Notes under the pieces: model-generated | The model's input: the letters and a program-made list of their open reading frames with translations, nothing else | What the model was told of the DNA's origin: nothing | Databases searched by the model: none | Shown: positions 9,156 through 17,535 of the stretch, piece by piece | How the letters are laid out: every line of letters starts with the position of its first letter | Position numbering within the stretch: position 1 is the first letter of the stretch | Position numbers and translations under genes: made by a program | Source: Methanobacteriota archaeon | GTDB taxonomy: Archaea > Methanobacteriota > Methanobacteria > Methanobacteriales > Methanobacteriaceae | Assembly (NCBI GenBank): GCA_023411115.1 | Contig: JAEYPF010000014.1 | Location: 34,355-98,354 of the forward strand | Reading direction: 5' to 3' | Length of the DNA stretch: 64,000 nt

Positions 9156-9259
9156 CAAAATTTTTTTAGAAATTTTGTGTCTTCAAACGCTTTGCGTTTG
9201 GGATATTGGAAATCTATGATTTCCAAGGTTCGAAAAATTCATAGAATTTTTTTCAACCT
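9156..9259. repeat. Cluster of four tandem short hairpins
   Basis: Four consecutive inverted repeats lie in the gap before the HEAT-repeat gene. They are CAAAATTT/AAATTTTG (9156-9177), CAAACGC-TTT-GCGTTTG (9184-9200), TTGGAAATC-TAT-GATTTCCAA (9206-9226), and GAAAAATTC-ATA-GAATTTTT (about 9232-9251). The last is enclosed by AGGTT/AACCT (9226-9259). The stems differ but three of the loops are exactly 3 bases. Similar clusters occur at 16.9, 28.7 and 38.0 kb. The remaining sequence to 9487 is plain AT-rich spacer. Confidence 0.75.
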
Positions 9260-9487
9260 CTAAATATTGATAAATAATAATTTTATAACATCTTGGTCAT
9301 ATTTAATACTTCACCTTCAAATTCTAGACGATATTATTTATCTCATCAAATATTTAAATAGATAGGCATTTTCTATCGTGGTGTTCACAAAACTATGCTT
9401 TGTATTAACTAATCCACCCTAAAAATCATTTAAAACAAAATAAAAAGTTGATGATTGAAATTTAAGCCTATGACTATTATTTTTAGG

Positions 9488-10636
9488 TTATATTACTGTC
9501 TTTATAAGCTTAAATAGACTTGGAGATTCTTTTAAAAGCCCAAACCATTCCATTTTTGAAACTGACCAGATGTCTTTATCATGTAAGAATCTTGCAAGGG
9601 CGTTAAATTCTTCATCATTGAGCTGGTCCAGGATTTTTCGATATTTAATGGATTGTTTAATGACGCCTCCAATTTCCTCTTTCCACTGTTTTTCATATCT
9701 TTTTAAAAATCCTGCAGAGGTATCTTCATTTTTTACAGCTTCAGCAGCAACTTCCCCTGCAATTTTTGCACATGCGGCTGCTAAATGAATTCCTCCACCA
9801 GTTATGGGGTCTACATGTCCTGCAGCGTCTCCAACAACCATTAATCCATCAGTATATGTTTTCTTGATGTTGCCTGAAACTGGCACGCCTCCAACATTGA
9901 TTTCAATGGGGGTTCCGCCGAGTTTCGATATAAATTTGTTGAGGTAATGGTAAGCGGTTTCTTTAGAGCTTCTAACTCCAATACCTACGTTTGTTACACC
10001 ATTTTCACTTGGAAAAATCCACAAATATCCTCCAGGTGCAACTTTTCTTCCAAAATAAAACTGCATATAATTTGGCTTGGCATCGATACCAACCATCTTG
10101 TACTGAACACATGAACAGATATCATTTATTCTCCATTTTGAATTTAAACCCGCCATTCGCGCTACATTTGATTCTATACCATCTGCAGCAATAACAAGAT
10201 CTGCTTCAATTTCCATTGTTTTACCAAGGTGCTTTGCAACAACGCCCTTAACTTCGCCATCTTTAATAATGAGATCTTTTACTGTAGTTTTTACCATAAT
10301 ATCTGTTCCAGCTTTCGCTGATTCTATGGCGAGAAATTTATCAAATACTTTTCTATCCAGGATATAGCCCTGTTCATTGCCGGGTGTCATCTGAAAAGTA
10401 GTCCCATCAGGAGAGTAAAGGTCAGCCCCAATTATTTCAGAACATATGAATCTCTTTGAAGGTTTTATTCCAATGGTTTCAAATGTCACTTCGCTTGTGG
10501 CCTCTGCACATTGGAGAGGAACTCCAATTTCCGGTCTTTTTTCAATCATCAATACATTTAAGTTATTTTTAGAAGCAAAAAGAGAAGAAACAGAACCTCC
10601 AATACGTCCCCCTACAACAACTACATCATATTTCAT
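9488..10636 (-). CDS. Geranylgeranyl reductase family flavoprotein (archaeal lipid saturation)
   Basis: A 382-residue FAD-dependent reductase with N-terminal dinucleotide site VVVGGRIGGSVSSLFA, the FAD-contact motif DGLMVVGDAAGHVDPITGGG, and a PxxC-like QCAEA segment. Archaeal members reduce the geranylgeranyl chains of membrane ether lipids. The start was placed at the ATG at 10636, which has GGAGGTTGAAGAAA upstream, giving the N-terminus MKYDVVVVGG; an upstream in-frame start would add 21 residues that overlap the ferredoxin. The gene overlaps the preceding ferredoxin by 11 bases, so translation is probably coupled, and that ferredoxin is the likely electron donor. Confidence 0.88.
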   Translation of the reverse strand: MKYDVVVVGGRIGGSVSSLFASKNNLNVLMIEKRPEIGVPLQCAEATSEVTFETIGIKPSKRFICSEIIGADLYSPDGTTFQMTPGNEQGYILDRKVFDKFLAIESAKAGTDIMVKTTVKDLIIKDGEVKGVVAKHLGKTMEIEADLVIAADGIESNVARMAGLNSKWRINDICSCVQYKMVGIDAKPNYMQFYFGRKVAPGGYLWIFPSENGVTNVGIGVRSSKETAYHYLNKFISKLGGTPIEINVGGVPVSGNIKKTYTDGLMVVGDAAGHVDPITGGGIHLAAACAKIAGEVAAEAVKNEDTSAGFLKRYEKQWKEEIGGVIKQSIKYRKILDQLNDEEFNALARFLHDKDIWSVSKMEWFGLLKESPSLFKLIKTVI

Positions 10637-10811
10637 TTTCTTCAACCTCCAATTCAAAGGCTCCAAGGGGACATATGAGTTTACATCTTCCACAATCATC
10701 GCATTTATCTGATTTTACAATTATTTCATTTTCTGTAAGTTCCAAAGAGTTAGTGGGGCACACATTGACACAGGTACCACAATATCCACACTTTTGCGTA
10801 TTGAATTTCAT
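10626..10811 (-). CDS. 2[4Fe-4S] ferredoxin coupled to geranylgeranyl reductase
   Basis: A 61-residue ferredoxin with CGYCGTCVNVCP and CDDCGRCKLICP clusters. Its stop codon lies inside the start region of the geranylgeranyl reductase gene (11-base overlap). In Methanosarcina a ferredoxin next to the reductase gene supports lipid saturation, so the same job is inferred here. The acidic C-terminus (ELEVEENEI) is typical of electron-donor ferredoxins. Confidence 0.85.
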   Translation of the reverse strand: MKFNTQKCGYCGTCVNVCPTNSLELTENEIIVKSDKCDDCGRCKLICPLGAFELEVEENEI

Positions 10812-11174
10812 TATCCCTCACCGATTTAGTAAAAGTAAATAGAAAAAAAATTTAACATGTTTAATATGTGTAGTTTGAGTATATATAATTTTTTTAAGAC
10901 ATTCAAATGCATTTTAGATTCATATATTGCTTTTTTAAATGTGTAAATCTGATTCTGCAAAATACAAAAATATTAATTAGATATTTACAAAAGTTAATGT
11001 TCAAGAAACTTTAGATTTAAAATAAGATGCATTTATATACCATAACTCTACTAACTATAATCTACCCGTATAGTTTAGGGGTTTCTATATGAATGTTAAA
11101 TTCAATTTTATGAATTTAGCATATTTTCATGAACCGTTAAGTTAATATAGGACATCAAATAACTTTTATGTTAT
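10812..11174. other. Intergenic region before tRNA-Leu
   Basis: This 363-base AT-rich gap holds no open reading frame of note. It should contain the promoter of the leftward ferredoxin operon and the rightward tRNA promoter. An AAATTCA/TGAATTT inverted repeat lies at about 11098-11119 and a TTAATATAG TATA-like element at about 11143-11151, a suitable distance from the tRNA. Confidence 0.4.
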
Positions 11175-11257
11175 GCAGGGGTGCCCGAGCGGCCAAAGGG
11201 GGTGGACTTAAGATCCTCTGGCGTAGGCCTTCGTGGGTTCGAATCCCATCCCCTGCA
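11175..11257 (+). tRNA. tRNA-Leu (anticodon TAA)
   Basis: An 83-base class II tRNA. The acceptor arm GCAGGGG pairs with CCCCTGC, the discriminator is A, and CCA is not encoded, as usual in archaea. The D-loop contains the GGCC of a Leu tRNA. The anticodon loop is CTTAAGA with anticodon TAA, there is a variable arm, and the T-arm GTGGGTTCGAATCCCAT is canonical. The anticodon stem as written has one T-T mismatch. Confidence 0.95.
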
Positions 11258-11328
11258 CTTAAATTAACTATTTAAAATGAATTCAATTAATAGAACTCTA
11301 TTTTAACTATAGAAATATGATAATAAAT

Positions 11329-11401
11329 GCCCTAGTGGCTTAGCTGGTAGAGCGATGCCTTGGTAAGGCATAGATCGGGGGTTCGAATCCCCCCTGGGGC
11401 T
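11329..11401 (+). tRNA. tRNA-Thr (anticodon GGT)
   Basis: A 73-base cloverleaf. The acceptor GCCCTAG pairs with CTGGGGC (one G-T pair), the anticodon stem ATGCC/GGCAT encloses the loop TTGGTAA with anticodon GGT, and the T-arm GGGGGTTCGAATCCCCC is canonical. The discriminator is T and no CCA is encoded. It lies 71 bases after tRNA-Leu and may share its transcript. Confidence 0.95.
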
Positions 11402-11544
11402 TTAATTCACTTTTTTCAATATTATTTAGTAGTTTAACTTAATAGTTAATATCAAAAAACTAATTTAAACACTTATTTTTATTAGGAAAGCTTTAATTAG
11501 ACTTTGTTAAACACTATAAACTTTTATTTTGTAAGTAAAATCAA

Positions 11545-11805
11545 ATTCAATTAGCAAAGATGAACTCCCTTTTAAAGAATCCATTAGATGGATCTATAAT
11601 TTGGTTTCAGAGGATAGACCATAGGAGGTTTCTCTACTTTAGGAAAATTTGAGGTGATTCTTAAAAGAGATCCAGAGGGGTAATGCAACCTTATTGATAG
11701 AAGGTGCGTTATTGGTTGTAATACTAACGAATTCATTCAAAGGTACTTTCAAGTGAATTTATTAGGAAGAGACCATTAAATGAATTTTATTAATGGTTCT
11801 TTTTT
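11545..11805 (+). ncRNA. Candidate structured non-coding RNA upstream of the TRAM gene
   Basis: No long ORF is present, but four nested or consecutive pairings are seen. A long-range stem TGGATCT (11589-11595)/AGATCCA (11668-11674) closes a domain. The hairpin TAATGC-A-ACCTT/AAGGT-GCGTTA spans 11681-11711. The hairpin AATTCA/TGAATT with inner AAAG/CTTT spans 11730-11759. The hairpin ACCATTAA/TTAATGGT (11772-11797) is followed by a run of T (11800-11805), like a terminator. A CTATAAA element near 11513 could be the TATA box. It does not match RNase P, SRP or any riboswitch I can recognise. The start coordinate is approximate. Confidence 0.5.
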
Positions 11806-11832
11806 AGGAAATTTTCAGTGAATTAATGCATC

Positions 11833-11842
11833 ATATTATATA
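11833..11842 (+). promoter_or_regulatory. Probable TATA box of the TRAM gene
   Basis: ATATTATATA lies about 60 bases before the TRAM start codon and downstream of the terminator-like hairpin of the RNA candidate. This placement suggests that the TRAM gene has its own promoter and that the upstream RNA is a separate transcript. A small AGCCT/AGGCT hairpin (11868-11883) lies in the predicted leader. Confidence 0.4.
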
Positions 11843-11902
11843 GTATCATAAACAAAAAAATTATTCAAGCCTTTTTTTAGGCTATTTAAAGGACGTGAAA
11901 AA

Positions 11903-12127
11903 TTGTTTAGAGATAATTATGGAAGAGATAATAGAGGAAATTCTTCTCCTGTAAACGAAGGTGAAGAATACGATGTTAAAATAGAAGATATGGGAAGAGA
12001 TGGAGACGGAATTGCTAAAGTAGAAGGCTTCATAGTTTTTGTAAGTGGAGCTAAAAAAGGCGATGAAGTTAAAATTAGAATCAATTCTGTAAGAAGAAAC
12101 TTTGCTTTTGCAGAAGTAGTAGAATAG
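11903..12127 (+). CDS. TRAM-domain small RNA-binding protein
   Basis: A 74-residue protein. An Arg/Gly/Asn-rich tail (about 18 residues) is followed by a complete TRAM domain, from GEEYDVKIEDMGRDGDGIAK to RRNFAFAEVVE. Stand-alone TRAM proteins of methanogens bind RNA and act like cold-shock RNA chaperones. The start is TTG, preceded by GGACGTGAAAA, one mismatch from the ideal ribosome site. The structured RNA candidate directly upstream could be functionally linked, but this is not shown. Confidence 0.85.
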   Translation: MFRDNYGRDNRGNSSPVNEGEEYDVKIEDMGRDGDGIAKVEGFIVFVSGAKKGDEVKIRINSVRRNFAFAEVVE

Positions 12128-12598
12128 TTTAATTTAAGTTTTAAGTTAATTTTTAACGCTCTTAATCTGTATTAATGCTTTAAATTATACTATAATTACA
12201 TTAAAAGTTTTTATTAGGGTAATCACATCCCATAATCAAAACTACTGATCATGAGCTTTAAAATTTAATTTTCATTTAAATTTATCTATTTTTACATTTA
12301 GCTTATTTTAACACATAGTAACTATATTTCAATATGTTTAGCCAAGATGCTGTCTATTTAAGAGAATATAGTTTTTAAGTTGTTGATGAGTCAAATTTAT
12401 TGAAAATTGTTATTTTGTTGTAATTTTTAGTAGTCGAAATTCGCTGTGCATATACTAAAATCTTAATTTTAAAGGATAATTAGCTAATGTTCTAAATACC
12501 TTATTTTAAGTAGCAAAAAAGAGTATTATTATTTTTTATCAGGATTAAATAGATTTTATTAATAAAAAAATTAAAGAATGGATCTAATTATTTAGATT
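12128..12598. other. Gene-free AT-rich region
   Basis: About 470 bases between the TRAM gene and the convergent lipoprotein gene. I see no ORF with a ribosome site, no tRNA and no strong inverted repeat. The sequence is AT-rich throughout, with short T runs that could end transcription from either side. Confidence 0.5.
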
Positions 12599-12817
12599 TT
12601 AATTATTTTCATTTTCTTGTTGGCCTTGGTCTCCTTCATTAGCACCTTCACCGCTTGAAGATTGGGATGTTTGGTTAGTTGTAGTTTTATCTGCTTGATT
12701 GTTTTGTTCATTTCCTTGATCTCCTGTTTCACTTTCTCCAGAAGAAGTGCAACCACATGTACCAACAATTCCTACAACAAGTAAACACACTAATATTCCT
12801 GTCCAATTTTTTTTCAT
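12599..12817 (-). CDS. Small low-complexity lipoprotein
   Basis: A 72-residue protein with a lysine-containing start, a hydrophobic stretch (residues about 6-20) and a lipobox-like GTCGC ending at Cys-23. The remaining mature part is made almost only of Ser, Thr, Gly, Asn, Gln, Glu and Asp. It is therefore probably a lipid-anchored, disordered surface peptide. The ribosome site AGGTGAAATAAG precedes the ATG. No known domain is seen and no function can be assigned. Confidence 0.65.
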   Translation of the reverse strand: MKKNWTGILVCLLVVGIVGTCGCTSSGESETGDQGNEQNNQADKTTTNQTSQSSSGEGANEGDQGQQENENN

Positions 12818-12949
12818 CTTATTTCACCTGCCCTCATACTTGAGTCAGTAATATATGACATCAATGCACTTAATAAGATTTACTAAATCAAAAAGGATAT
12901 TCATAAACAATTAGATAGTAATTGAGATCACTATTATGGGGGATATAAA

Positions 12950-13846
12950 TTGCAGAATACATCGGAAAGAGAAAGAATAGGTAAAAAGGCTTCTTATGTC
13001 GCAATATTCGGAAATATCTTGCTTACAGTCTTTAATTTAATTGTGGGAATACTTTCTGGAAGTAGTGCACTTATTGCAGAAGGATTTCACACACTATCTG
13101 ATGTGTTAACTTCTATTATAGCATACATTGGATTTAGAATAGGAATGAAACCAGCCGATGAAGAACACCAATATGGCCATGGGCGGGCAGAACCCATAGT
13201 GGGGCTTATTATAGTAGTATTTTTGGGAATTGTAGCCTATGAAATAATATATGGAGTTTATACAAAAATTGCACTGGGTGAAGCAATAATACCTCCAAGT
13301 TTAATAGCGGCTGTAATGGCATTAATCGGTGTGTTTGTAAATTATACAATGACGACTTATCTTATAAGATCTGGAAAGAAAATTAATAGTCCTGCCCTTA
13401 TAGCTGATGGAAATCATCAAAAAGTGGACATTTTCTCTTGTATAGCTGTTTTATTGGGTGTCATCGGCTCTCAGTTAGGATTGCCTATTTTAGATCCAAT
13501 TGTGGCTGTATTTATAGCATTATTTATTATTAATACTGCATTTCACATGGCGCGAGATAATATTAACACTCTTATGGGTAAATTACCATCAAAACAAATT
13601 ATTGAAGAAGTTAAAAAAGCTGCATTAACTTCAGAATGTGTTAAAGGTGTTCATGATGTGAAAATAAATAATATGGGTCCTTATGCTTCTGTTGAATTAC
13701 ATATTGAACTTAATAAGGATTTAAAACTTGAGAAAGCTCATGAAATATGTGATGAGGTTGAACAAAGCATACTTGCTAATGTTGAATCAATAAGAATGAT
13801 AACTGTTCATGCTGATCCTAAGAAAGTTACATGCAAAAAAGAATAA
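12950..13846 (+). CDS. Cation diffusion facilitator (CDF) metal exporter
   Basis: A 298-residue membrane protein with about six transmembrane segments in the first 210 residues and a soluble C-terminal domain. The metal-site pattern typical of CDF proteins is present: ALIAEGFHTLSDVLTS in TM2 and ALIADGNHQKVDIFS in TM5, each with the paired acidic/His positions, plus HQYGHGRAEP between TM2 and TM3. It probably exports Zn, Fe or a similar divalent ion in exchange for protons. The start is TTG after a GGGGGATATAAA ribosome site. Metal specificity cannot be told from sequence. It is not in an obvious operon. Confidence 0.88.
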   Translation: MQNTSERERIGKKASYVAIFGNILLTVFNLIVGILSGSSALIAEGFHTLSDVLTSIIAYIGFRIGMKPADEEHQYGHGRAEPIVGLIIVVFLGIVAYEIIYGVYTKIALGEAIIPPSLIAAVMALIGVFVNYTMTTYLIRSGKKINSPALIADGNHQKVDIFSCIAVLLGVIGSQLGLPILDPIVAVFIALFIINTAFHMARDNINTLMGKLPSKQIIEEVKKAALTSECVKGVHDVKINNMGPYASVELHIELNKDLKLEKAHEICDEVEQSILANVESIRMITVHADPKKVTCKKE

Positions 13847-14076
13847 ATATCTATTTTTATGTCTAAACTTGGATTATTAGTTTTTTAGACTTATTTTTTA
13901 AATTTAATCTTCAGAAATTATCAAATCAATAAAAAATTATTGGATTTCTATGGAGTTGAAATAGGATAGCTTAAATATATAACCAATAAAGTCTTAGACA
14001 AAATAAATCTGATCAAGAAAATGTATTATTACTAATTTCTGGAAAATTATGTCAAAAAAAGGCATAAAGGATACAT

Positions 14077-14895
14077 ATGGGTGAGGAAATGGAAAAGAAA
14101 ATAGCACAGTTATCTGATGTACATTTTGGCGAGAAAAACTTCTCACATGACTTAAAAAATAATTTATTAAAACAACTGGAAAATGAAAACCCAGACTTGA
14201 TAGTTGTAGCTGGGGATTTAACCACAGAGGGTTATGCTCATGAATATAATGATGCAGAGTCATTTGTAGACGAGCTTAAGGTCATAACAGAGGTCCATAT
14301 AATTCCAGGAAATCATGACGCAAGAAATGTGGGCCTTTTACACTTTGAAAAGCAAATTGGGGAGAGAAAATTCCTGCATATGGACAAAAGCGGAGGATTT
14401 GCTATTTTGGGATTGGATTCATCCGAGCCTGATATAAATGATGGTCAAATAGGAGTGGATCAGTTAGAATGGGTTAAAACTGAGCTTGATAAAATACCTG
14501 ACGATATATGTAAAATAGTAACTTTCCACCATCACTTACTTCCTATACCTCAAACTGGAAGAGAAAGAAATATTTTACTTGATTCTGGAGACCTGTTGAG
14601 AGTTTTCAGAGATTCTGGTGTTGATTTTGTCTTAAATGGACATAAACACGTTCCTAATGTCTGGATGATAGAAAAAATGGTTACTCTAAATTCAGGTACT
14701 GCAACTACCAGAAAATTAAGGGGCCATACATATCCATCACATAATCAGCTGATTATTAAGGATGATCAGATTCTAGTGAATTTGATAAATACTGAAACAG
14801 GATATAAAAGAGAATTAGCCAATTATTCCGTTAAAGTGGAAAAAGAAGAGTACGTGATATGTTCATATAAACACAACTCGTTACATGCGTTATAA
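14077..14895 (+). CDS. Calcineurin-like metallophosphoesterase
   Basis: A 272-residue class III cyclic-nucleotide-phosphodiesterase-like (CpdA-type) enzyme. All five metal motifs are present in order: SDVHFG, VAGDLTTEG, PGNHDARN, FHHHLLP and GHKHVP. These bind two metal ions and hydrolyse phosphoesters. An internal ATG at 14089, just after GGGTGAGGAA, is an equally possible start and would shorten the protein by four residues. The substrate is unknown. The gene stands alone with long AT-rich flanks. Confidence 0.85.
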   Translation: MGEEMEKKIAQLSDVHFGEKNFSHDLKNNLLKQLENENPDLIVVAGDLTTEGYAHEYNDAESFVDELKVITEVHIIPGNHDARNVGLLHFEKQIGERKFLHMDKSGGFAILGLDSSEPDINDGQIGVDQLEWVKTELDKIPDDICKIVTFHHHLLPIPQTGRERNILLDSGDLLRVFRDSGVDFVLNGHKHVPNVWMIEKMVTLNSGTATTRKLRGHTYPSHNQLIIKDDQILVNLINTETGYKRELANYSVKVEKEEYVICSYKHNSLHAL

Positions 14896-15382
14896 CATCT
14901 AGTTTAAAGTTAATATTTTCCTTTTTAATCTTTATATTCATTAGATTTGGAGAATGCCTTTAAAATTGGCATATCTCGCATTTTTATGATAAATATATCC
15001 TAATTATTGAAAAATACTTGGTACAGATTGGGGTATAATTCTGGAATAAATATTTATTAGGTACTGTGAATACATAGCACTAATTTTAAAGCTGGGACGA
15101 TAACAGGTTTATATAGATTGTATAAATAAAAAAACCTTAAATATTGAACTTTAAATAGTTAATTCCTCCTTTAATTTCTATAATTCGAAAATTAGTGAAT
15201 TTCATATGAATTATTTTTTAAGCAGATTGTAATGCTTGGAAATTTAGTAAAATAATAATTTATGAAATAATTTACAGGCACATTTATAAATCTTAAAATT
15301 TAAGAGGTAAAACCTCAAAAAAACAATACAATTAAAAACGTTTTAAGCGAAAATAAAGATAGATAGAACTTATAGTGATAAA
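14896..15382. other. Gene-free AT-rich region
   Basis: About 490 bases without a supportable gene. A short hairpin GAGGT-AAA-ACCTC lies at about 15302-15314, before the membrane protein at 15383. Several TATA-like stretches are present but none can be singled out. Confidence 0.4.
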
Positions 15383-15988
15383 ATGTCTAAAATGTTAGAT
15401 GTCGTAATGGCAGGTGTAATCTCAGGAATAGTTGCATTTACCACCTCCAAAATGGGAATAGGTGGAACGGTAATTGGTGCAGTAATGGGGGCAATGCTTT
15501 ATCAACTCATGTCCCATTTTGTAAAGGAGCCTCTTGAGAACGTAAACACAAAAAAAATTGAAACGAAGATAGTCTATGTAATTCCACTCATAATTATAGT
15601 GGTGATTGAGGTAATCTATTTATTCTCGACGGTATACTGGAAACCAGATCAGATTATTCATTATCTGGAAAATGTAACCGATGGATCTCTTTTTAGGGCT
15701 ATAGGTTTAGGACTCGTAATCATGGGAATTTATCCATTGTTACAATCGGAGAATATAAAAAGATCATACGGATACATAATATTATCTGTCGGTATAGTCA
15801 AACTTTTAAATGGGTTTGTGGATATGCATTCACCATTTGTAAAGTTATATGCGAACCTTTTCGCAGACTTCGGCCTGATAATTTCGCTTGCAGTTATTGC
15901 AGCATTATCATATGTAATTTTATCGATAGTTCAAGAATCGGTTGAAATTAGCCGTATTGACGATAATAAAATTGATGATAATAATTAG
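15383..15988 (+). CDS. Hypothetical membrane protein next to PhoU-like regulator
   Basis: A 201-residue protein with about six hydrophobic segments: residues 5-22, 27-45, 64-85, about 105-122, 130-148 and 160-190. It ends in a charged tail ISRIDDNKIDDNN. I do not recognise the family. Its stop codon lies 8 bases before the start of the HTH-PhoU gene, so the two are probably co-transcribed. A link to phosphate or ion transport is an inference from this neighbour only. No catalytic motif is visible. Confidence 0.7.
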   Translation: MSKMLDVVMAGVISGIVAFTTSKMGIGGTVIGAVMGAMLYQLMSHFVKEPLENVNTKKIETKIVYVIPLIIIVVIEVIYLFSTVYWKPDQIIHYLENVTDGSLFRAIGLGLVIMGIYPLLQSENIKRSYGYIILSVGIVKLLNGFVDMHSPFVKLYANLFADFGLIISLAVIAALSYVILSIVQESVEISRIDDNKIDDNN

Positions 15989-15996
15989 ATGATATT

Positions 15997-16908
15997 ATGA
16001 CTAAGAAAACAAAGAATAGCACTTTAAAGGCAATACTGGATATCATACTTTATGAGCATCCCTCAACTCAGGATGAGATTGCTGAAAAACTTGGGATAAC
16101 AAGAAGATACGTTACAAAATTGCTCCAACCACTTATAACTAAGGGGGTTGTAAAAAGAGCATATACTCTGGATTTAAAAAAGTTTGATGAATTTTCAGAG
16201 ATATTTGAAGAAGAAAGAACCTCAAGGGAACATGCCGGAACCCTTTACATTAAAGATATGCTTAAGAATATGGCTAATCATGTTTGTAAACAGCTTGATA
16301 GGTCTTTTGAAGCACTTTCAAACTACGATGTTGAACTGGCAAATAAAGCACTTCAGATGGATTATATCACAAATAACATGCATGAAAAAGTGAGGTCATC
16401 GGTAGATATGGCGTTATCAATGAATCCTTCCTCAGAATTCAGTAAAACAATGGCCTTCAGCGAGGTTGCCTATGATTTAGAACGTATTGGAGACCATTCA
16501 TGTCAGTTTGCTAATTTTACATTGAAAGAATCATATGAAGTTGATCCTGAAATGCTTGAAATTATAGGGGAAATGTATGAAACCGCTAAAAGAATGGTTA
16601 ATTACTCAATGGATGTTTTTTTAAATGAAAGGCTCGAATTAAAGGATAGAGTAATGAATTATGAAGAAAAGATACACGTTTTGCAAAAACAAGCATTGAA
16701 TTGTATTGCAACTCAAATGGCAGAAGCATCATTTGATGATACAGAACGGTCAACCTATTATCTTTCATTATCAAGGGTAGTTAAGGCTTTTGAAAGAGTC
16801 GGTGATATTTCAATCGAAATAATCGATATTTCACGGGAATTTTATGAAAATATTCCTAGAACTACAACACCTGAACGGTTCAGGCGAATAGAATCAAAAA
16901 GATTGTAA
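15997..16908 (+). CDS. PhoU-domain regulator with N-terminal winged helix
   Basis: A 303-residue fusion. Residues about 8-60 form an HTH that reads DEIAEKLGITRRYVTKLLQPLITKGVVKR, a winged-helix DNA-binding segment. Residues about 85-290 contain two PhoU helical bundles with the E/D-rich metal motifs AYDLERIGDHSCQFAN and VKAFERVGDISIEIID. PhoU domains bind metal clusters and control phosphate transport; the HTH suggests direct regulation of pst genes. Such HTH-PhoU proteins occur in methanogens. It lies 0.8 kb upstream of the pst cluster in the same orientation. A second, HTH-less PhoU closes that cluster. Confidence 0.85.
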   Translation: MTKKTKNSTLKAILDIILYEHPSTQDEIAEKLGITRRYVTKLLQPLITKGVVKRAYTLDLKKFDEFSEIFEEERTSREHAGTLYIKDMLKNMANHVCKQLDRSFEALSNYDVELANKALQMDYITNNMHEKVRSSVDMALSMNPSSEFSKTMAFSEVAYDLERIGDHSCQFANFTLKESYEVDPEMLEIIGEMYETAKRMVNYSMDVFLNERLELKDRVMNYEEKIHVLQKQALNCIATQMAEASFDDTERSTYYLSLSRVVKAFERVGDISIEIIDISREFYENIPRTTTPERFRRIESKRL

Positions 16909-16942
16909 ATTATTTGTAATTTAATAGTTAAATTTTATAAAT

Positions 16943-16991
16943 CCTCAAAATCTATGATTTTGGGGAGTTAGAAATTTTTCTCATTTTCTAA
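16943..16991. repeat. Pair of hairpins between convergent genes
   Basis: CCTCAAAATC-TAT-GATTTTGGGG (16943-16965, one G-T pair) carries the same ATCTATGAT core as hairpins at 9.2 and 38.1 kb. It is followed by TTAGAAA/TTTCTAA (16968-16991). The pair lies between the HTH-PhoU gene and the convergent 2TM gene and might also act as a bidirectional terminator. Confidence 0.6.
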
Positions 16992-17009
16992 AATAAAAAA
17001 GGAGATATT

Positions 17010-17294
17010 TTACTCCTTTCCCTCTTTTTCCATGTATTCTTTGATCTTTTTCTCTTCCCATTCTTTAGAAAATACTCCTCGTTTCATGAAAACTGATGAT
17101 CCATGAGCAACAAGACCTATTCCCCAGAAGAATGCCACAAATAAGAACCACCAGAAAGTAGGAGTTGTAAGGAGATTAACGATTGCTAAGAATACAATGA
17201 CAATGATATAAGCTATCACATGTCCATAAAACCCCTTTAACTCCTCAACCCTTTTTCTAGCCCGTTCGTATGCGTGTTTGTCCTCACCAGCCAT
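17010..17294 (-). CDS. 2TM-domain membrane protein
   Basis: A 94-residue protein of the 2TM family. It has a charged N-terminal helix (YERARKRVEELKGFYGHVIAY), two closely spaced transmembrane segments (about residues 25-45 and 49-68), and a charged C-terminal helix ending EEKKIKEYMEKEGKE. Such domains occur alone or fused to kinases; the function is not established. The start follows TAGGAGGAGGTTATAAA, a very strong ribosome site, suggesting high translation. Confidence 0.8.
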   Translation of the reverse strand: MAGEDKHAYERARKRVEELKGFYGHVIAYIIVIVFLAIVNLLTTPTFWWFLFVAFFWGIGLVAHGSSVFMKRGVFSKEWEEKKIKEYMEKEGKE

Positions 17295-17535
17295 TTTATA
17301 ACCTCCTCCTAGTGATATTGACCTCGTATTAGATCCATCGAAGCCTGATATCCTGTAATATCACGTTTAATTGCATAATATTATGATTAACTTATTATAT
17401 ATTTTGAAGCATTTAAAGTTCTGTTTAAGGATTAAACCATTAATAAAAAGCATTTTATTAAGAAAATGTTAAAATTGATGTAAAAATTGGAGGATAGGCT
17501 GAACTAATAATCGAATATAAATCTCTTTTTTATAA

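Noticed and set aside
9570..10712. Several plus-strand ORFs of 67-88 codons over the geranylgeranyl reductase gene
   Set aside because: They are frame shadows of a clear minus-strand gene, with no ribosome sites and no recognisable domains.
11202..11222. T-T mismatch in the tRNA-Leu anticodon stem as evidence of a pseudo-tRNA
   Set aside because: All other arms pair perfectly and the tRNA has a normal class II layout; one mismatch does not make it non-functional.
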